DNA of 64,000 bases from Syngnathus acus. Lineage: Eukaryota; Chordata; Actinopteri; Syngnathiformes; Syngnathidae. The DNA lies in contig NC_051094.1 of NCBI RefSeq assembly GCF_901709675.1, forward strand, positions 3,747,001 to 3,811,000, in the 5' to 3' direction. The position numbers and the translations under genes are program-made. The notes under the pieces were generated by a model. It searched no databases. It was not told where the DNA came from and worked only from the letters and a program-made list of their open reading frames with translations. This document shows, piece after piece, positions 15,001 through 29,400 of the stretch (position 1 is the stretch's first letter; every line of letters starts with the position of its first letter).

Positions 15001-16213
15001 GTCCAACTTATCAAGATAATAATTACCCAAGCGACAGACTGTGATCCAAATGGAGGCAGTGTGCACTCGACACAATTAATATTTTTGTCTTCCATGGGAA
15101 TGCATCCAAAAGAGAGACGGTCATTCGACACCAACGTCGGCGGGAAGTACAAAAGCCAAAAGTGCATTTACCTGCGGGCATCGGAGGCGGGCGCACTCGG
15201 CCTTGTGGCAGACGACTTGAGCGCGGGTGCACGTGCAAAATTCGCACCCGCCGTCGTCGTCGTTCCACATGTCGCCGTGGTAACGCACTAGACCCCGGTA
15301 CAGGCAGCTCTCGCGGGCGGCGGCGCACTCCTCGCAGCACTGGCCTGCGCGCCTCACCTTGGTCTGACCCTGCCGAAAGGAAATTCCCTTTTGAGTATAC
15401 CCACCAAAATGGCAGTTGCGTGCGATTAGCTCCCAGATTGCCATTTGCACTCCTGTCAGTAAACATCGGTGCGTTCACATCGACGTTTTACTAATTGCGA
15501 CGACAGGTTTTCACACATTTACAATGATTCGTCTTATCTTGTGCTTTTTTTTTTCTCTCTCTCTTGACATGCCTGAAGTGCGGCGCCACGGCAGTGGCCA
15601 GACACGTGAGTCGCGTGACATGATTAGAACATTTCCTCACCTACTCATCTCACGCTTTGATGGATGACAATTGCGGCTGCCGCGGCGCCGGAAAGAAGAA
15701 AGTGAGATTGAAGTTGCTGCGCATGCTGCATGATGCGTCCACGTTGTGAATTTTGATTAACAGCAGCCAGCCTTGGTTGGTTGGGCAACCGGCCGGCGGG
15801 GCGAGTGAGTTTGTTCAAGGCGCAGCCCCGCCTCTGATCTCCATCATCCATCCCGGAGGTTATTTTCACATGTTCCGCACCTCAGAGGACATGATTAAAG
15901 GCCCGCGTTGTCTTCTAACCCGGAGCTTCTTCTGCCTTGTTGGTTTCGGATGAGTGAGATGGCAACAGGAACAGAGTTGGAACTCTTGAAGCTTCTTCTT
16001 TGAAGATAGTCCATCAAGTAAACGAGGTGTATTCTGCCTAGCTACCAGCAAACTGTCCATCCAATGAACCAACCCTCTCACAAACTAACTGATCAGCCAA
16101 CCAACCAAGCAACCAAATTAGCTAACTAACCAACTGACCCTACTGACTAACCAATCAACCAAATGACCCAAACAACTAACTGACTGCCTGAGTGATAAAC
16201 CAATAATTGATTT

Positions 16214-16250
<37 letters not shown>

Positions 16251-19200
16251 GACTGACTAATTAACTAGTCAATGAACTCACTGACGAGTCTATATAGTAT
16301 GAGGGAGGTGATGTTTTGATACATTTCCAAACTCGAGCTGTCTTGCAATTCTCAAGTCTGGACACAGCAGTTTGATCAATAATCCACAGAATAAATTCAG
16401 GAATTCTGAATGAATAAAATCCTTCGTCAGTGGTTATATGTGACAAAACGTAAAAGTGTCTCTCTGGTGTAATTGCATCTTTCTATTACATTTGATTGCG
16501 CGCGTGCGTTTCTATGACTTCCTAACGAGATGCCGATACAGACTAAATTGCTTACCACTACAAATGAAATGTCAACTGTTGCGTGTGAGCCGGCGCTTGT
16601 GTGTGCGTGTTAGACAGAAACAATTCCACAAGGTCTTGCACCGCAATCTCTTTGCAGAATCTCTGTGCGCATCCAAATGTACGAGGACGTGCTCAGTGCT
16701 GAATGTCAAAGCGTACGCCTGCATCCAAGTGTCTCTATATGTGTGTGTGTTTCAGTCGCTCTTTCGAACATTTCAGTTTATCATGGCCAAGTGTGTCAAT
16801 TTCATTAATTTAGTATGCCATCACTTACTAACTAATACGTTCCAGGTAACAATCTGAACAACTCGGTGTGTGTACCTGCCACGTTCTGTCTCCTGTTTTT
16901 CTTAAACTTGGTTGTGTTTTTTTTTGCCAAGCTTCCCGGGAGGTTTTGAAAAAGACATGGCCGCGCATGGGTGTCAGGATATTTTTTTTCCGTTCACTTT
17001 GCATCGAAGAAAAAAAAAAAACAGCTCGGGCAAAAGATGCAGGGGGCTGCACTAACACCAGACTTTGATGTCAAGTTGAGGGCTTCAAAATATTATCCCG
17101 CAGACCGCAAATAGCCCCCTGACCACACGTTTGAAACACCCTGTCATCCGCATGCGTGCGCACGTTTATTTGTTTGAGCAAACACTGTGTACAAACTCAC
17201 CTTATCGCAGTTGACCGTCTGGCAAGTGTGTACGTGACATTTGGACAGACCCCGCTCGCAAACACACGTCGTGCAGGCGTCCTTTTGCCACTGCTCGCCA
17301 TGCTGTAAACACACACACGCACACTCGTTAGAGTCTCCTATTGAGGTGTTCCTAATCAAGTGACATGACCTGGTACTGCTTCCCAGCAGACAAGCATGGA
17401 TTGGAGAGGCACTGAGGACAGCACTGACCAGGCGGGATCACCAAGTTTTCATTCTGAGGGGACAGCATGCATTTTTTTTTTTTTGTCAATGCAAACTGGG
17501 AGATGGGCTGCACTTTTCTTGCAGCTGCACCGCGCAACGACGACGACCGTCGATGGACAGCAACGTGCGAAAGGGGCGACGGCGGCTCACAGCTTCGCAG
17601 GCCACCGGCGGACACTCGGCCACCGAGCATCGGACATCCCCGCTGTGGCAGACGCATCTGGAACACCGGCTGGGACGCCACTCCTCACCGTCCCTGTACT
17701 GGGAACCCTCCCAGGAGCAAGACTCTGACACACACACACACAGACGCACGCACACATGCGCCGTCAGCTGCAGCAAAAGATTCGACGGGCATGCATATCA
17801 TGAATAGAACGTGTCCGGAACCGGGCCCGAAAAGACAAAAAAAAGTCGGCTATTTTGCTTTTTGGTTCATTAGCAATTTTCCTTCAACTTTTTTCAAAGT
17901 TCCGGAAAGCGGTTTCACTTGGCAACCACGAGTAGAACTATAAAAACGTCCCATGTCAGCAGGTGCTACCAAGATTTATAAAAAAAAAAAAAAAAAACTG
18001 AAGCCAGTTTCACTTAAGAACACAGAGGGATTCATGAATAGACCCACCCAAAAAGTCTCCAAAAGCCAAAAGACACCATTTGCGATTGACGCCAGAAAAT
18101 TGTTTATGCGTGAGTCACGCGCCATTGAAATGTTCTCGAGCAATCTTTAAAGAAAAAAAAATAACAACAACAAGACAAAGGTGTTGGACAAAGCGCTGAT
18201 GATTCATCCCGACAAAGATGCGCAAAGCTGTTTGACATGCAAACGATGGATGCCAGATGAAAAGAAAGGTAAGTATCAAACGTTGCTGTTGTTGACATCC
18301 TCCAAGCTGCTATTTTGAGCGCAATTTGCCGCACTCCTGTGAGAGTGCCACATTTGTACAAAGCAGCTCGCCGCTCGCATATACGTACATACGTCAAGTC
18401 TGTTGTTTTGATGGCTCGTGAAGCAAAGACAAAATGCTTTGGGAAAAAAAGAATGAAATCTGAATTTGTTGAGTTTGCCTGCTCAGCTCACCTCCGTCGC
18501 CAGCGCACTCGGGACAGCATTCTCCTGCCGGGGTGAAAGGTCGGCGGTCGTCGGGACAAATGAGGGCGGGGCAGCGGCGGGGGCGGCAAGACGCCTCGCC
18601 TGCGGAGCACTCGCACAACGTGCACGGCGAGGGGCTCCACTCTGTGTCGTGCTGAGAAAAAAAGAAACGCACGTCACAAGGTGCCGACGGAAGTCACGGC
18701 GTGTTGGCGGCACGCACTGCGTATGCGAGGCCCTGGTAGCTGCACCCTCCCTCCACGGCGGAGACGCACTCTGGGCAGCATCCCTCGGCGGCAATCCTCA
18801 AGCGCTCGCCCTTTCGTAAAACCAAATTGGGGGACCATGATGGCATTTGTTTGGGTGCAAGGCGGCGTCCGGTTGGTTAGACGGCGATGCGTCAATTCAG
18901 CGATTGCGGAAAAAACAACAAATGGCCTCGTGGCCTTTTCCTTCTGCTGTCCGTTTTGAATTATTCCAAGTGGGAAATTGTTGCCGCAAATTAGTGATAA
19001 CTATATAAGATTTAAACACACTGATCAAAATGCTATTAGAATATTTTCAGAAAAGATATCTATACAATTTAAAAACATTTTCCTTTACAGAATGAATAAA
19101 CGAAGGGTTAGAAAAATGTGATTATGAACTTTAAACTGTCAGCTTAAGTTCTTGAGGATGGACCATGTCAAGTCTATGTTAAGCTCGTCACTAGGCATCC

Positions 19201-22200
19201 TTTGTACTTTCAGCATGAATCATTTCTATTTTGGGGGCTGTCCCAAAATGGCCACCGTACCTTTTGAAAGTCGCACTGCGGGTTGGCGCATTGGACGGGC
19301 GCACAGATGACCACCTCGTCATGGCATGTGCACTCCCGGCACCCCTGCGGGCGCCACCGCGACTTATCCTGTCGGAAAAGACAACAAGAGAAGAACGCTC
19401 GTTAAAAACGCGGCAGGAAAACGACACTTTTTTTCACTTTTGCTTAGCGGGTGTCCATACAACTATTTGAACTACATTGGATATATTACTCTCAAAACTG
19501 ATAAAAACAAGAACATTGAAATATGTGCTAAATATTTCAAAGAAATGAAGAAAAAGAATGAAAGAAAATGTTTGACGTTAGCATTTGTGTTCCTAATCAA
19601 GTGGCCAGTGGATATTCTAATGAAGCAAACGAACCTTTCGTGAAACATAAGCAAAAAAATCATCTGATAGTCATACTTGAAGCACTCAACATTATACCAA
19701 GAAATAAAAGGAGAGCCTGACGCCTTGATGCTGCCACGTAGCGATAGCTCATCACCGCTGAGCCCGAGCCGCAAACCTGAACGGTCAATATTCATAAATC
19801 ACTTTGCAATCTTCAATTTTAATTTTGCCCCCTGATCGATAACGCTCCCTCACGACAACCAGAATTTGCGACGGTGGTGGTCTGAAAAATGGGCAATAAT
19901 AATGTCCCGATAATGGGCTCAAATCGACCAACGGGGGAAACATTCGCCGTTTGGATCTTGGCGTGACATGTAACATACGTGTGCGCAGATGTTGACCCCC
20001 AAACAGGCATGTCAGCGTGCACAGAAATAGAACATATCACGTGAGCTTCCCCTCTGCCGGCTCATTTCCACGATTAATTGTGCCTTGAGGGAAGCTGAGT
20101 CCTACGAGACCGGGTTGCAATCGTAACCGCTCGCTCGCAGTTTTACGCTAAGCGTTTAGCCACGGGTGACATAAGGGGGGAGGGTTGGGAGCTAGAGCTA
20201 AGAAGAAAGGTTAGGATTAAGGATTATTTTTAGCCTACTTGGTTCAATTCAAAAGAATCTCAGGTTCAATTTGATGGTCGACGACTTGGGTTACAATGTC
20301 TTCATTTTCATCATGTACAAGAATCGGTGGAATGAACCCTGGACTATGATGCCATCAAAGAGACAGACGGAAGCCGTCGGATTTTATAACGAGGTCCCGA
20401 GGTCAAAATTAAAATGGCCACCGCTCACGGAAGTAAGATGGCGGCGCGTGCACACGCTGCGGCCTCTCTCTGTCCCGAACGGTGTTTTGTTTTGTCGTTT
20501 AATGTGGGTTTGCCCGCCAGTTTTGTGTGTTTGTCTCGTCGTACCGGGTTGTGCTTCAAGTGCGGCGGGCTGGTTCTGCTCGACATCGGCGAAAGCGAGT
20601 TTTGTGGCGATCTGAACTTTGAAGCGGGGACATTAAAGGCGCTCGGTCTACGCCGTCCTGGAGCGTCGCCGGACTCGCCTGCTATTCTTCCCCCGGTTGG
20701 GCGTCCGGGCCTGGCTGGCGGCCACCCCAGCTCGCCCGGCCGTGCCTTCCATTCTTCTGGCGGACGTTCGATCGCTGGACATCAACATGCCTGCTGAGTT
20801 CGGCGGACCGGACAGTGCTTAGCTGCTGTGCGTCTGGAGCGGATGGCGCGCTATCGGGCGGACCGGGCCATTGTACGAGGGGGAACATCGCGTGGAGGTG
20901 GACTGTGCGTCTACATCCGTGAAGAATGGTGCCGGGACTTTGTTGTGGGATGCCAGCACTGCTCGCCACTGGCGAAGTTTGTGATCTCCGGGCTGTTGGG
21001 GTCCTGAACTCTCTCCCCGTTGTTTTACTTGTGTGTTAATCGTGTGCTGTGTCTCGTCACCGTGGGATAGGGGGAACGGTATTTGGGTTTCTTTGTGTGT
21101 CCTAGCATGAAGGAATTGACAATAAAGCTGACTCTGACTCAAATGAGCGTTGCAGCTCACGGCGGGTAAACGCTCGAGAAAGTCAATCGGCTCCGAACAC
21201 GGCGTTCCGATTGCTTTCCCTGCAGCAAAATGGCGTTGACCCACAAGTTAACCACAATCACGGAGCAGCGAGCCGCTATTTCTTGACCCGTGGCGAGAGC
21301 CGGTGTTAACGTCATTCGAAGCTTGCGCTCAATTAGATTGTGGCCTCCCGGGACCCGTAGTCGGGTTGCGTTGATTAAACGTCGTCCAGGGTCCGCTTCG
21401 TTCCCCCTCTAGGCCCATCTACTTGCAGAAAAGACCAAAATGAAAAAGAATAATAAAGTATATAATAATAAAAATAAAATGAATAATAATACATTTCAAA
21501 ATGCTTCCATTCCACTTCAGGCTAACTTTGTTCTCGCCATGTTAACTTCCTGCCTCTGGCAACCCGTCTGGGCTGGATAGATGGTAGAAAGCGTCAACAT
21601 CAAGACTCGAGATCATCCGAGCGTGGCTGGAGGTCATCCTCCAAGGAGAACCACAAAGAAGAAAAAGTTCCCGCCCCATAAATAGACTTGAAAAGCGAGA
21701 TGATTAATTCAGACACTATCGTGGAGAAACTTCTGCCGGCGTGGTCCGACCAAGTGTATTAATACCGGCGCTCTTCACTGGGAGCCACGCTAACCCATTT
21801 AACGAGACACAAATAGACACGCGAAACAAGCCCGCTCAAAGGGACGCTTTGGGGCAGCGACTCCGCATCGTCAATACAAATAGCTAAGCCACCTACCGAG
21901 GTCACCTGAAAACAGAGTCCGAAAAAACAGAAAGGACCTGCACCAGACCCAAGAAGAAGAAGAAGCACTGCTCAGATAACACTCAAGTCAAACACATTGG
22001 AGAAAATCAAGGAATGACAGATGGAATTTAATGTCGGATGGCTCCTCGGTGCCAAAATACATTTGGAGCCATTTTGCTAAGATGATGTCGTGTTTGGACT
22101 AGCTTGGGGCTCGCCTCTCCGAAAACGTGCCGGCTCGCTCCGCAGGGCGACTCATCTGACAGACAGCGGCTAGTGTTGAGCTTTTAGGGCTAACAAAACC

Positions 22201-23399
22201 AAGGCTTCATAATTCATCTGCACGGGGAGCAGTGACATTTTTTTTTTTCTGGCGACACACGTTGCGTTCAAGGAGGCCCTGGCGTCCCCCCCAGCTTTTT
22301 AATAATGCACAGCCCTGCTGTTGCTGCCGCCGCTGCTGGGTCGTGTGAGGCGGCGCATTCAACGATGCCATCCTTCCTTCAAGCACCACTCAACGTAATT
22401 GACTTCCCTTCTGAAATGATTCCCAACCAATCATTTCCTTTGTCGAATCTAAAGATCCCGCCTCCCCAAGTGGGCGGGGCTTCTCACTTCAGACCACCTC
22501 TTCCTAAAACACTATTTAAATACTCCCGGGGCATGTTTTTATAGCACTTGTGGCTTTGTGAATTGCTGTAATGACTAACAGATCCCTGTAGATGGCACCG
22601 TTCAGTTTCTTTGAAACTGAGATTTGAGTAGAAGATCCAAGTTTAGGGGGTGAATCTTGGTGATTATCGTGTATGAGATTCTTCATAAGAGAGCGGGAAA
22701 AGGATTAAATACACACATTGACATGGGGACATTTAAAGATGGACGTGCAGGCGCAGGCTCACACATTAAAGACGACGCGTCCCTCCTGAGGCTCGACTTA
22801 TGTTTCAACGCGTTTGTGATGACGAGCCAAAATGCATTAACGCATCCGGAGCACCTCGACATTTAACTCGAGTAGCGCTCAAAGACGACCTCGGCCGAGA
22901 CAGGATGGGCTCGAATTAGACGGAACGGGCCGACTCTGCTATGATGCAGAAGCGTGCAAGATGCTAATCGCAATTATGCTCATCAATTTTGTCATTACTC
23001 ACATTTATTTAGGAAAACATTTGCATGCCTCAATTTTTCAGTAACTAAACATTTGCGGGTGGGCGATTTTTACGAGCGGACAGACAGACAGCTTTAATTG
23101 TTACGTTAATTGTTCAATGGAATGTAAGTCACTTTCATTTTTTTTAACGTTTCCAACCATTCAAATGTAGAAACAAGTCCACCATTTTAATATTGAGTGA
23201 CAATTATTGATTTCAATTTTTTTTTTTGAAACTGTGTGCGTGCACTTGCGCAACGCTTTGGTAACGCAACACCAGTGCCAGTGAGCTTGCAGTAAATCAG
23301 ACAAGTGCTGAGTGAGGAAACAATGAGAAGGAGGAAGGACTTTTTTTTTCAAGGCCGGAACAAATGAGAATGCATTAGTGTCCACCAAGAAAGGCGTGG

Positions 23400-23430
<31 letters not shown>

Positions 23431-26400
23431 GTGGGGCTTCTAATGACCTCCGGCACAAGTGCGATGAGGTTGTGCAAAAGACCAGAAGTGGACTTTGCTG
23501 ATCCTACTTCTCTTAAACTTCCCCACTGCCAAAAGGATCAAATACCTCACTTGCCTATTTTGGATCGGCACCTTTCACGCAGAACTTCTGACAACTTTTG
23601 ACTCTGGCCAACATGTCGTTCCGCTCGGGTGCAACCTTTGCCCTCTTCAGCTCTCTATAAAATGTGTCCAGTAGCTCTTCAGCATCTATTGCTGCGCGGC
23701 CAGTCATTGCTCCTATGACCCTATGACAGCGGCGTCCATATTTAGTGACGCCCCGCTAACCGCGCCGGATTATTTGAGCAGCAAGAAACAGCTGCAAGCG
23801 CCGCCGGCAGCTATTTTGGAATGGAATATGAAGGCGGCAATGTGGAGGCAGAAGGCAATTGTCCACATTTTTGACAACTCGATACTCCACATGACTATTT
23901 GTGGACCCCATGCAGGAAATTGCTTTTTTTTTTAGCACCGGAAAAAGCGTTAACATGAGACGACGCCACGGCGAAATCAGAAACTCCAAGCAGGGACTGC
24001 GGAGTGCGATGTCCAACGCTGTTTCCTCGCTAGCTGTGATTTCTCGCAACCACCGATGATCAACGTGACCCCGTTTTCTTGAGGAGGCGACCGAACGCAT
24101 AATTCAGAAAAAAAAACGTGTTGTTATTCCTTATGCCTATTTAGTCAGACATTTGATGCCAGGCGAGATTTAGGGCAAGATGCAACCAAGCAGAGACTGC
24201 GGCACATTTGCATCCGTCGTTATTTTCCAGCCGCTTCGAGCGTAAACGTCATCTTTCAACATGGCTACTCGTGGTCTTATCAGACAGAGTCCTGTTGCCA
24301 CGGCGACGACACAACACATCAGCCGAGAGACCTGGTTGAGCCCCCGCCGGCTACTGAGTGCACCAGTTATGTTAAATATGTAAACAAGCTGGGCTGTTTG
24401 GCACTCTGTGAAAATCAATCCAGTGCACCAAACATCCCACGCGTGCGCACCCACACAACGGTTATCAGAATTTGATGTCGTCCAATATCGAAATTGGCAT
24501 CAGCCTCAAAAAAATCCATATCGCCCGAGCTCGAGTTATTTGGTTTGTTTTGGTGAACGTCGGTTATCACAACAAGGCTCGTTTCTCTACGACAACTTGT
24601 ATTGTTTGTTAGCGTTATGCGGCAGAAAGTCGGTCTCTTCACTAGCTGACAAAGTGTTGCTTGTTGTGAAATAGCTCAAACAAAATTCTTCCTCAAGATT
24701 CTCATCAAGCTTGGGCTCTTTGATGAAAACCACCATGGGGTGTCTTTTAAGTCCTGTGGGGAATAATTTGAGCCCGTAAACGAAGGCGACGGCCTCGCAA
24801 CCGAGGAGATGAAAGCGGGAAAATCCGGCGAGTTCACGTGGGAAGCGTTTGAACATCCGCCGCCGCTTTTAAAAACCAGGGATGAAGTATAACACGGCGG
24901 CAGGAAAGAGGGTGGGCGAGGGGGGGCCACTTTGTGTGTTAGTGCCACTTGGGTTGCCACCGCTCGTGCTCGCTTTGCTTATTACCTGCAGCAGCTCGGC
25001 GAGGCGGCAAATAAACTCTGAGCAAAAGACGCAAAGTCATGTGAAACCGTTTGCGATTCGGTGCTGTGCCAACATGGCCGCCGGTTGAGTCGACTTGACT
25101 CGTCATGTCCGATGCGGCTGTCGTGCTCTGTTTTGACAGCTTTTTCAAACATTTCAAAAAGGATTTCTCTTTAGCATGAAGAAACTGCACTGCAGCTTGT
25201 ACGAGTTTGAACGTCCTCCTTTGCTTACAAGTAAGGCGGGCAACTTATTCATGGTTAAGTGTCGTCAACTGGAATGGTGCGTCATTATTTTTTGTCTCTT
25301 CCCGTTTGAACATCTAATGCAGCCCGTTAAAGCAATGGAGGTGAAATGTCCTTTTTTTGACCTCAAAACATGATTTTTTTCGGTAAAATATTGCACTAAT
25401 AACTTTGCTTTCACCGGAGCCCATTTTTGAAAATCTTTTTTTTACAATGAAGCGGACTCTTAACTTTTCTAATAAAATGTCGCCCTCTACCGGAGTGGAG
25501 GATAATCACTTTGTTGACTGCATCCTGTCCAAGCAACAAACGCGTTTCGAGAGTCCACTTTTGGGGGGAGGGGATGGAGACGTTATCTTTATTAGTGAGT
25601 AGGAAAACGCTTCACAAAAGCCCAAAGTTCAACTGTTCTACCGGCGCCGCCTTTTGTTGTGTGCGGGGGGGGGGGGGGGGGGGGGGGACGTTAGCGAGCC
25701 ACCCCGGCAGAGGTCAACTTGCCTTTTATAGCTGCTTGGAATTCTAAGCGCGCACGCTTTCATTTCTGTCGGCCGGAACCTTGCGCAAGAACTGCGAGTC
25801 GCGAACCCCCACCTCTTAAACAAATCAAATTAGCCGCATTTGCTAATACTAATGACGGCTAAGCTGCACAAAGGCCAGCCAAAAAGGGATGTAACACACA
25901 GTCGACGATCATGAAAAGATACTCAAGACCAAATGGCTATGATTAATAAAAACAAAAACGAGAAACTCCAAAGAACACGTTGTGACGCTAAAAAGTTGCT
26001 TGCAAATTACTTTCGGCGAGCCGCCCATCGGTGGCAGGATCTGAAGGACGTTTCATACAAATTCAAGGCTTTCAAAGTTCTCCTTAAACTTCTCTCAAAA
26101 GTCCCACGCGAGCCGCGCCGATCGTCTCTCCCACTTTTTACTTTTTCTCAAAGCAAAAAAAAAAAAAAAAAGTTTTCTCTTTCATCTTTTCTTCCCTCAT
26201 TTGCACTTCTTTATTTATTTCTTTTTTTTTTTTTTACGAGCCCGAAGCGATTTTTGGGGTGGAGGAGCAGCATCTGAAATCCCAAGTGCGGCGTCGGTTG
26301 CTAGGGAAACAAGGGCCGATTCCCCGCATCTTGAAATCACCTCATTTCATTTTATTAGGCACCCCTGAATAATCGAACGCATCCAAGACGTGAGCTGCTT

Positions 26401-29400
26401 GTAAAATGTACACACACACAAGCGCACACACGCCAGAAAAGCTGAAGGTCCGCGTTAGACCGTAATGACAAGTCACCTTGCTTTTAACGGCGCTTCACCT
26501 GGCTAATTACAGTGGAGCCCACCTGAGAGGAGACGGGCTCCAGATGTTGCACGCACACGCACGCACACACGTGTGATAGTACTTAAAATAGTTACTTATT
26601 TGTATTTATTTAATTTTTTCGTTCAATTAACCAGACTTGAGAAAAGTAGATAGAAAATATCAATTCTTTCACATTTACTCTAAATTTAGAATAAACAAAT
26701 CCTCAGTGGAACAACAAAACACAAGAACACAGTTTTTCCTTTTTTGTGTAAGCTGAGAAATATTTAGGAAAAACGCAAACTATAGGAATAAATTACTGCT
26801 GAACACTGGAGAAACGCTTTAAACCGAATAATGAAAAATAATAAAGAAATATAATAAAGAGAAGCAAATATTCAAAAACAAATGTCATGAAAGCCAATAA
26901 TTAATGCCAGAAATAATGATGCGATCTGAACCCAAAACATGATTCTATTTTTTGGGTATATATATCTATATATTTTGTTGCATGTCTATTTGATGGCTTT
27001 TCCATTACTTTTAAAGCAATACATTTGAAATAAACTCAACAAATATATAGAAACACAAATACAAAAATAAAAAATAACGGACCTTGTGAGACTTTGTTCC
27101 TGATATTCTGACCTTGGGCCTTCCTTAGGCCGACCCCTGCTCCAAATGAGCGGGCCGAAAGTTGTGGACATTGTGAGACTTTTTTGTTCTGCCAACCACC
27201 AAAACGTTCGTCCGGAAGACGCCCGGCTGCATGTCAGGACGCGTATGAGCAACGCATGCTTTATTCATCGCTGCTGTATTAGCGACAACGCAAGGCTCTT
27301 TCTGGAAACCTCGGGAGACTGGTGAAGCAAGAGACGGGAGGAAAAAAACCCACTCGCGTGAACACGATCGTGACGACGTGTCTTCGCTTTGCATGACGAC
27401 AAAAACAACTTTTCAGTGACGGCTGCCAACAGCTTCACATTTCGGCCCTCATGCTAATGCTAAAGAAGTTAGCGTCTCAAAAACGTCCTGCTGGATGAAC
27501 GGAAAGTTTTGCAAAATAGTAACTGTTATTTGGATGTAGGCATCAAAGACATTTCAGTCATCGCCGAACCAAAATAGGTGATTTTGTCAACGTGTTTGGC
27601 AAGTCAAATCGTCAACGAGTAACCAAACCAAAAGAATTTGATGAGATTTGGTGTTAACGCAAGAAATGTGATTTACAAAACATCAAAGATCGATTTCAGT
27701 CACCGGCGAAGCAAACCGATGGTTTTGTAAACATCCAATGGAGGCCTCAGCAGTGAAAGGAACAAATCAATTACGGTGTTGAAAACATCACCAACAATCT
27801 AAATGTAAATGCTAAATAACGTAGATATTTTCCCAAACAAACACAATTTAGTCGTCACCCGACCAAACCAGTTGTGTTTTCCGAAATGTCAAAGACAACT
27901 AAACCCTTATCAACCCTAACCTACATGTTTTTGAAAACATCAAAGATTATTTGAGTCGAATTTAAAGCTCTTCCTACATTTCCAAGAGAATTTAGTCATC
28001 ATGAAACAGGAGAAATAGGATCCCCCTTGCCTCACATCAAAGACATTTTAGCTGTCATTGAACTTAACGTACGTGTTTTTGTGAACATCAAAGAGACTTT
28101 GAAATCCATTACGAGCGCCGCAGGTTAGCCCGGCCGGACCAGATCAATAGCAAACAGCTCGCCATTGACATTTGACAGCGTTGTTGTGGTAACGAAGCTT
28201 TGCGGGGGGGGGGGGGGGTTGTAATTGGACAACCGGATTGATACGACGTGAGTCACCTTTAGCATTGTTAGCGGCATTGCTGACGTGAGCGCTAACGTAG
28301 ATGTTTTGATTTGGGCACACTCGGGACATTCATTTCACGCTCTAGCTGCGAGACAAATGGCAGCACCCCTGCCTGAGAGAGTAAACTGCTTATCATCAAC
28401 CTGTTGGCTTATAAATATGAGGAGCTAAATGTCACACACACAAAAGTACACTTTTAAAAGTGGAGGTGTTTTGTTTTATATTTTATATATCATACAGAGC
28501 ACGGCGAAATGAATGTATGTCAAATGTATTGGCACCTTAACCCTTGTTGGAAAACAATCGAGACTTGAAACAATCATTTCATACCCTAACGTTGTCTTGA
28601 AGCGCAAACATAAAACCCGAGCCCTGTCTAAGACACAAACGTGTCAAACTTGTAACCCTAATCTGAAATCTAACTTTCTATTCAGGACCTCAATTAAAAC
28701 CCCACTCTTGAAACCCTATGACAAACTCAAAAGACTAACTCTTGATTGAAACCGTAACCACGAGCTTAAAACCGTATTTTGCACCCCTAAATTCAAATCC
28801 TTGATTTGAAAGCATCATCGCGTGTTAAAACCCTAATCTGAACCACCTTTTGAAAACGTTTTGCGTGAAATGCCTTTAAACCCTAATTTGAAAGCCCGAG
28901 CCCGGCTTGTAACCCAACTTGGAAATTTGGCGCATGAGCGGTGCAGCTGAGCCAGGCGGCAGTTTGTTGCCGTGGCGACGTGCACGTCGACACACTGAGG
29001 GTGTTGTTCCGCTGGCCGCACAAGTCGACCCAGTCGCCAAAGGTTCTTTTCTCGGGTCTGACCCGACAACTGCACCGACACAAGCACAAATGCGACAAAA
29101 AAAAAAAATCTGCTTTAAACACTTTTGTGGTAGGATTTCAAATGTGGGTTCCAACTCGTAATTTAAATCTTAATTAACCTTGTGTTGTAACTTGCCATCA
29201 CTAACCCAGCCTTGAAAACCTATTTCGAAACCCAAACGCCGTCTCAAAACCGCAACCTAGACTTGAAGGCTTATGTTTAAACAACCTTTTCAATCTAAGT
29301 CTGGTAATGTTTATAATCCATGAAAAATGTAGACCATTCTAAAATTAGTTTTTGTCAAAAGACATGACCACCTGTCTGCTACTTCTTTTTTTAGATTTAT

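Noticed and set aside
16080-16265. Possible CRISPR array
   Set aside because: The units are degenerate tetranucleotides without spacers, and the window is vertebrate DNA.
17085-17147. Possible hAT end fragment (GGGTGTTTCAAACGTGTGG on the minus strand)
   Set aside because: Resembles hAT termini but is too short and isolated to call as an element.
20414-20797. 127-codon plus-strand open frame as a host gene
   Set aside because: It lies in the 5' end of a deleted LINE; the adjoining endonuclease-like fragments explain it better.
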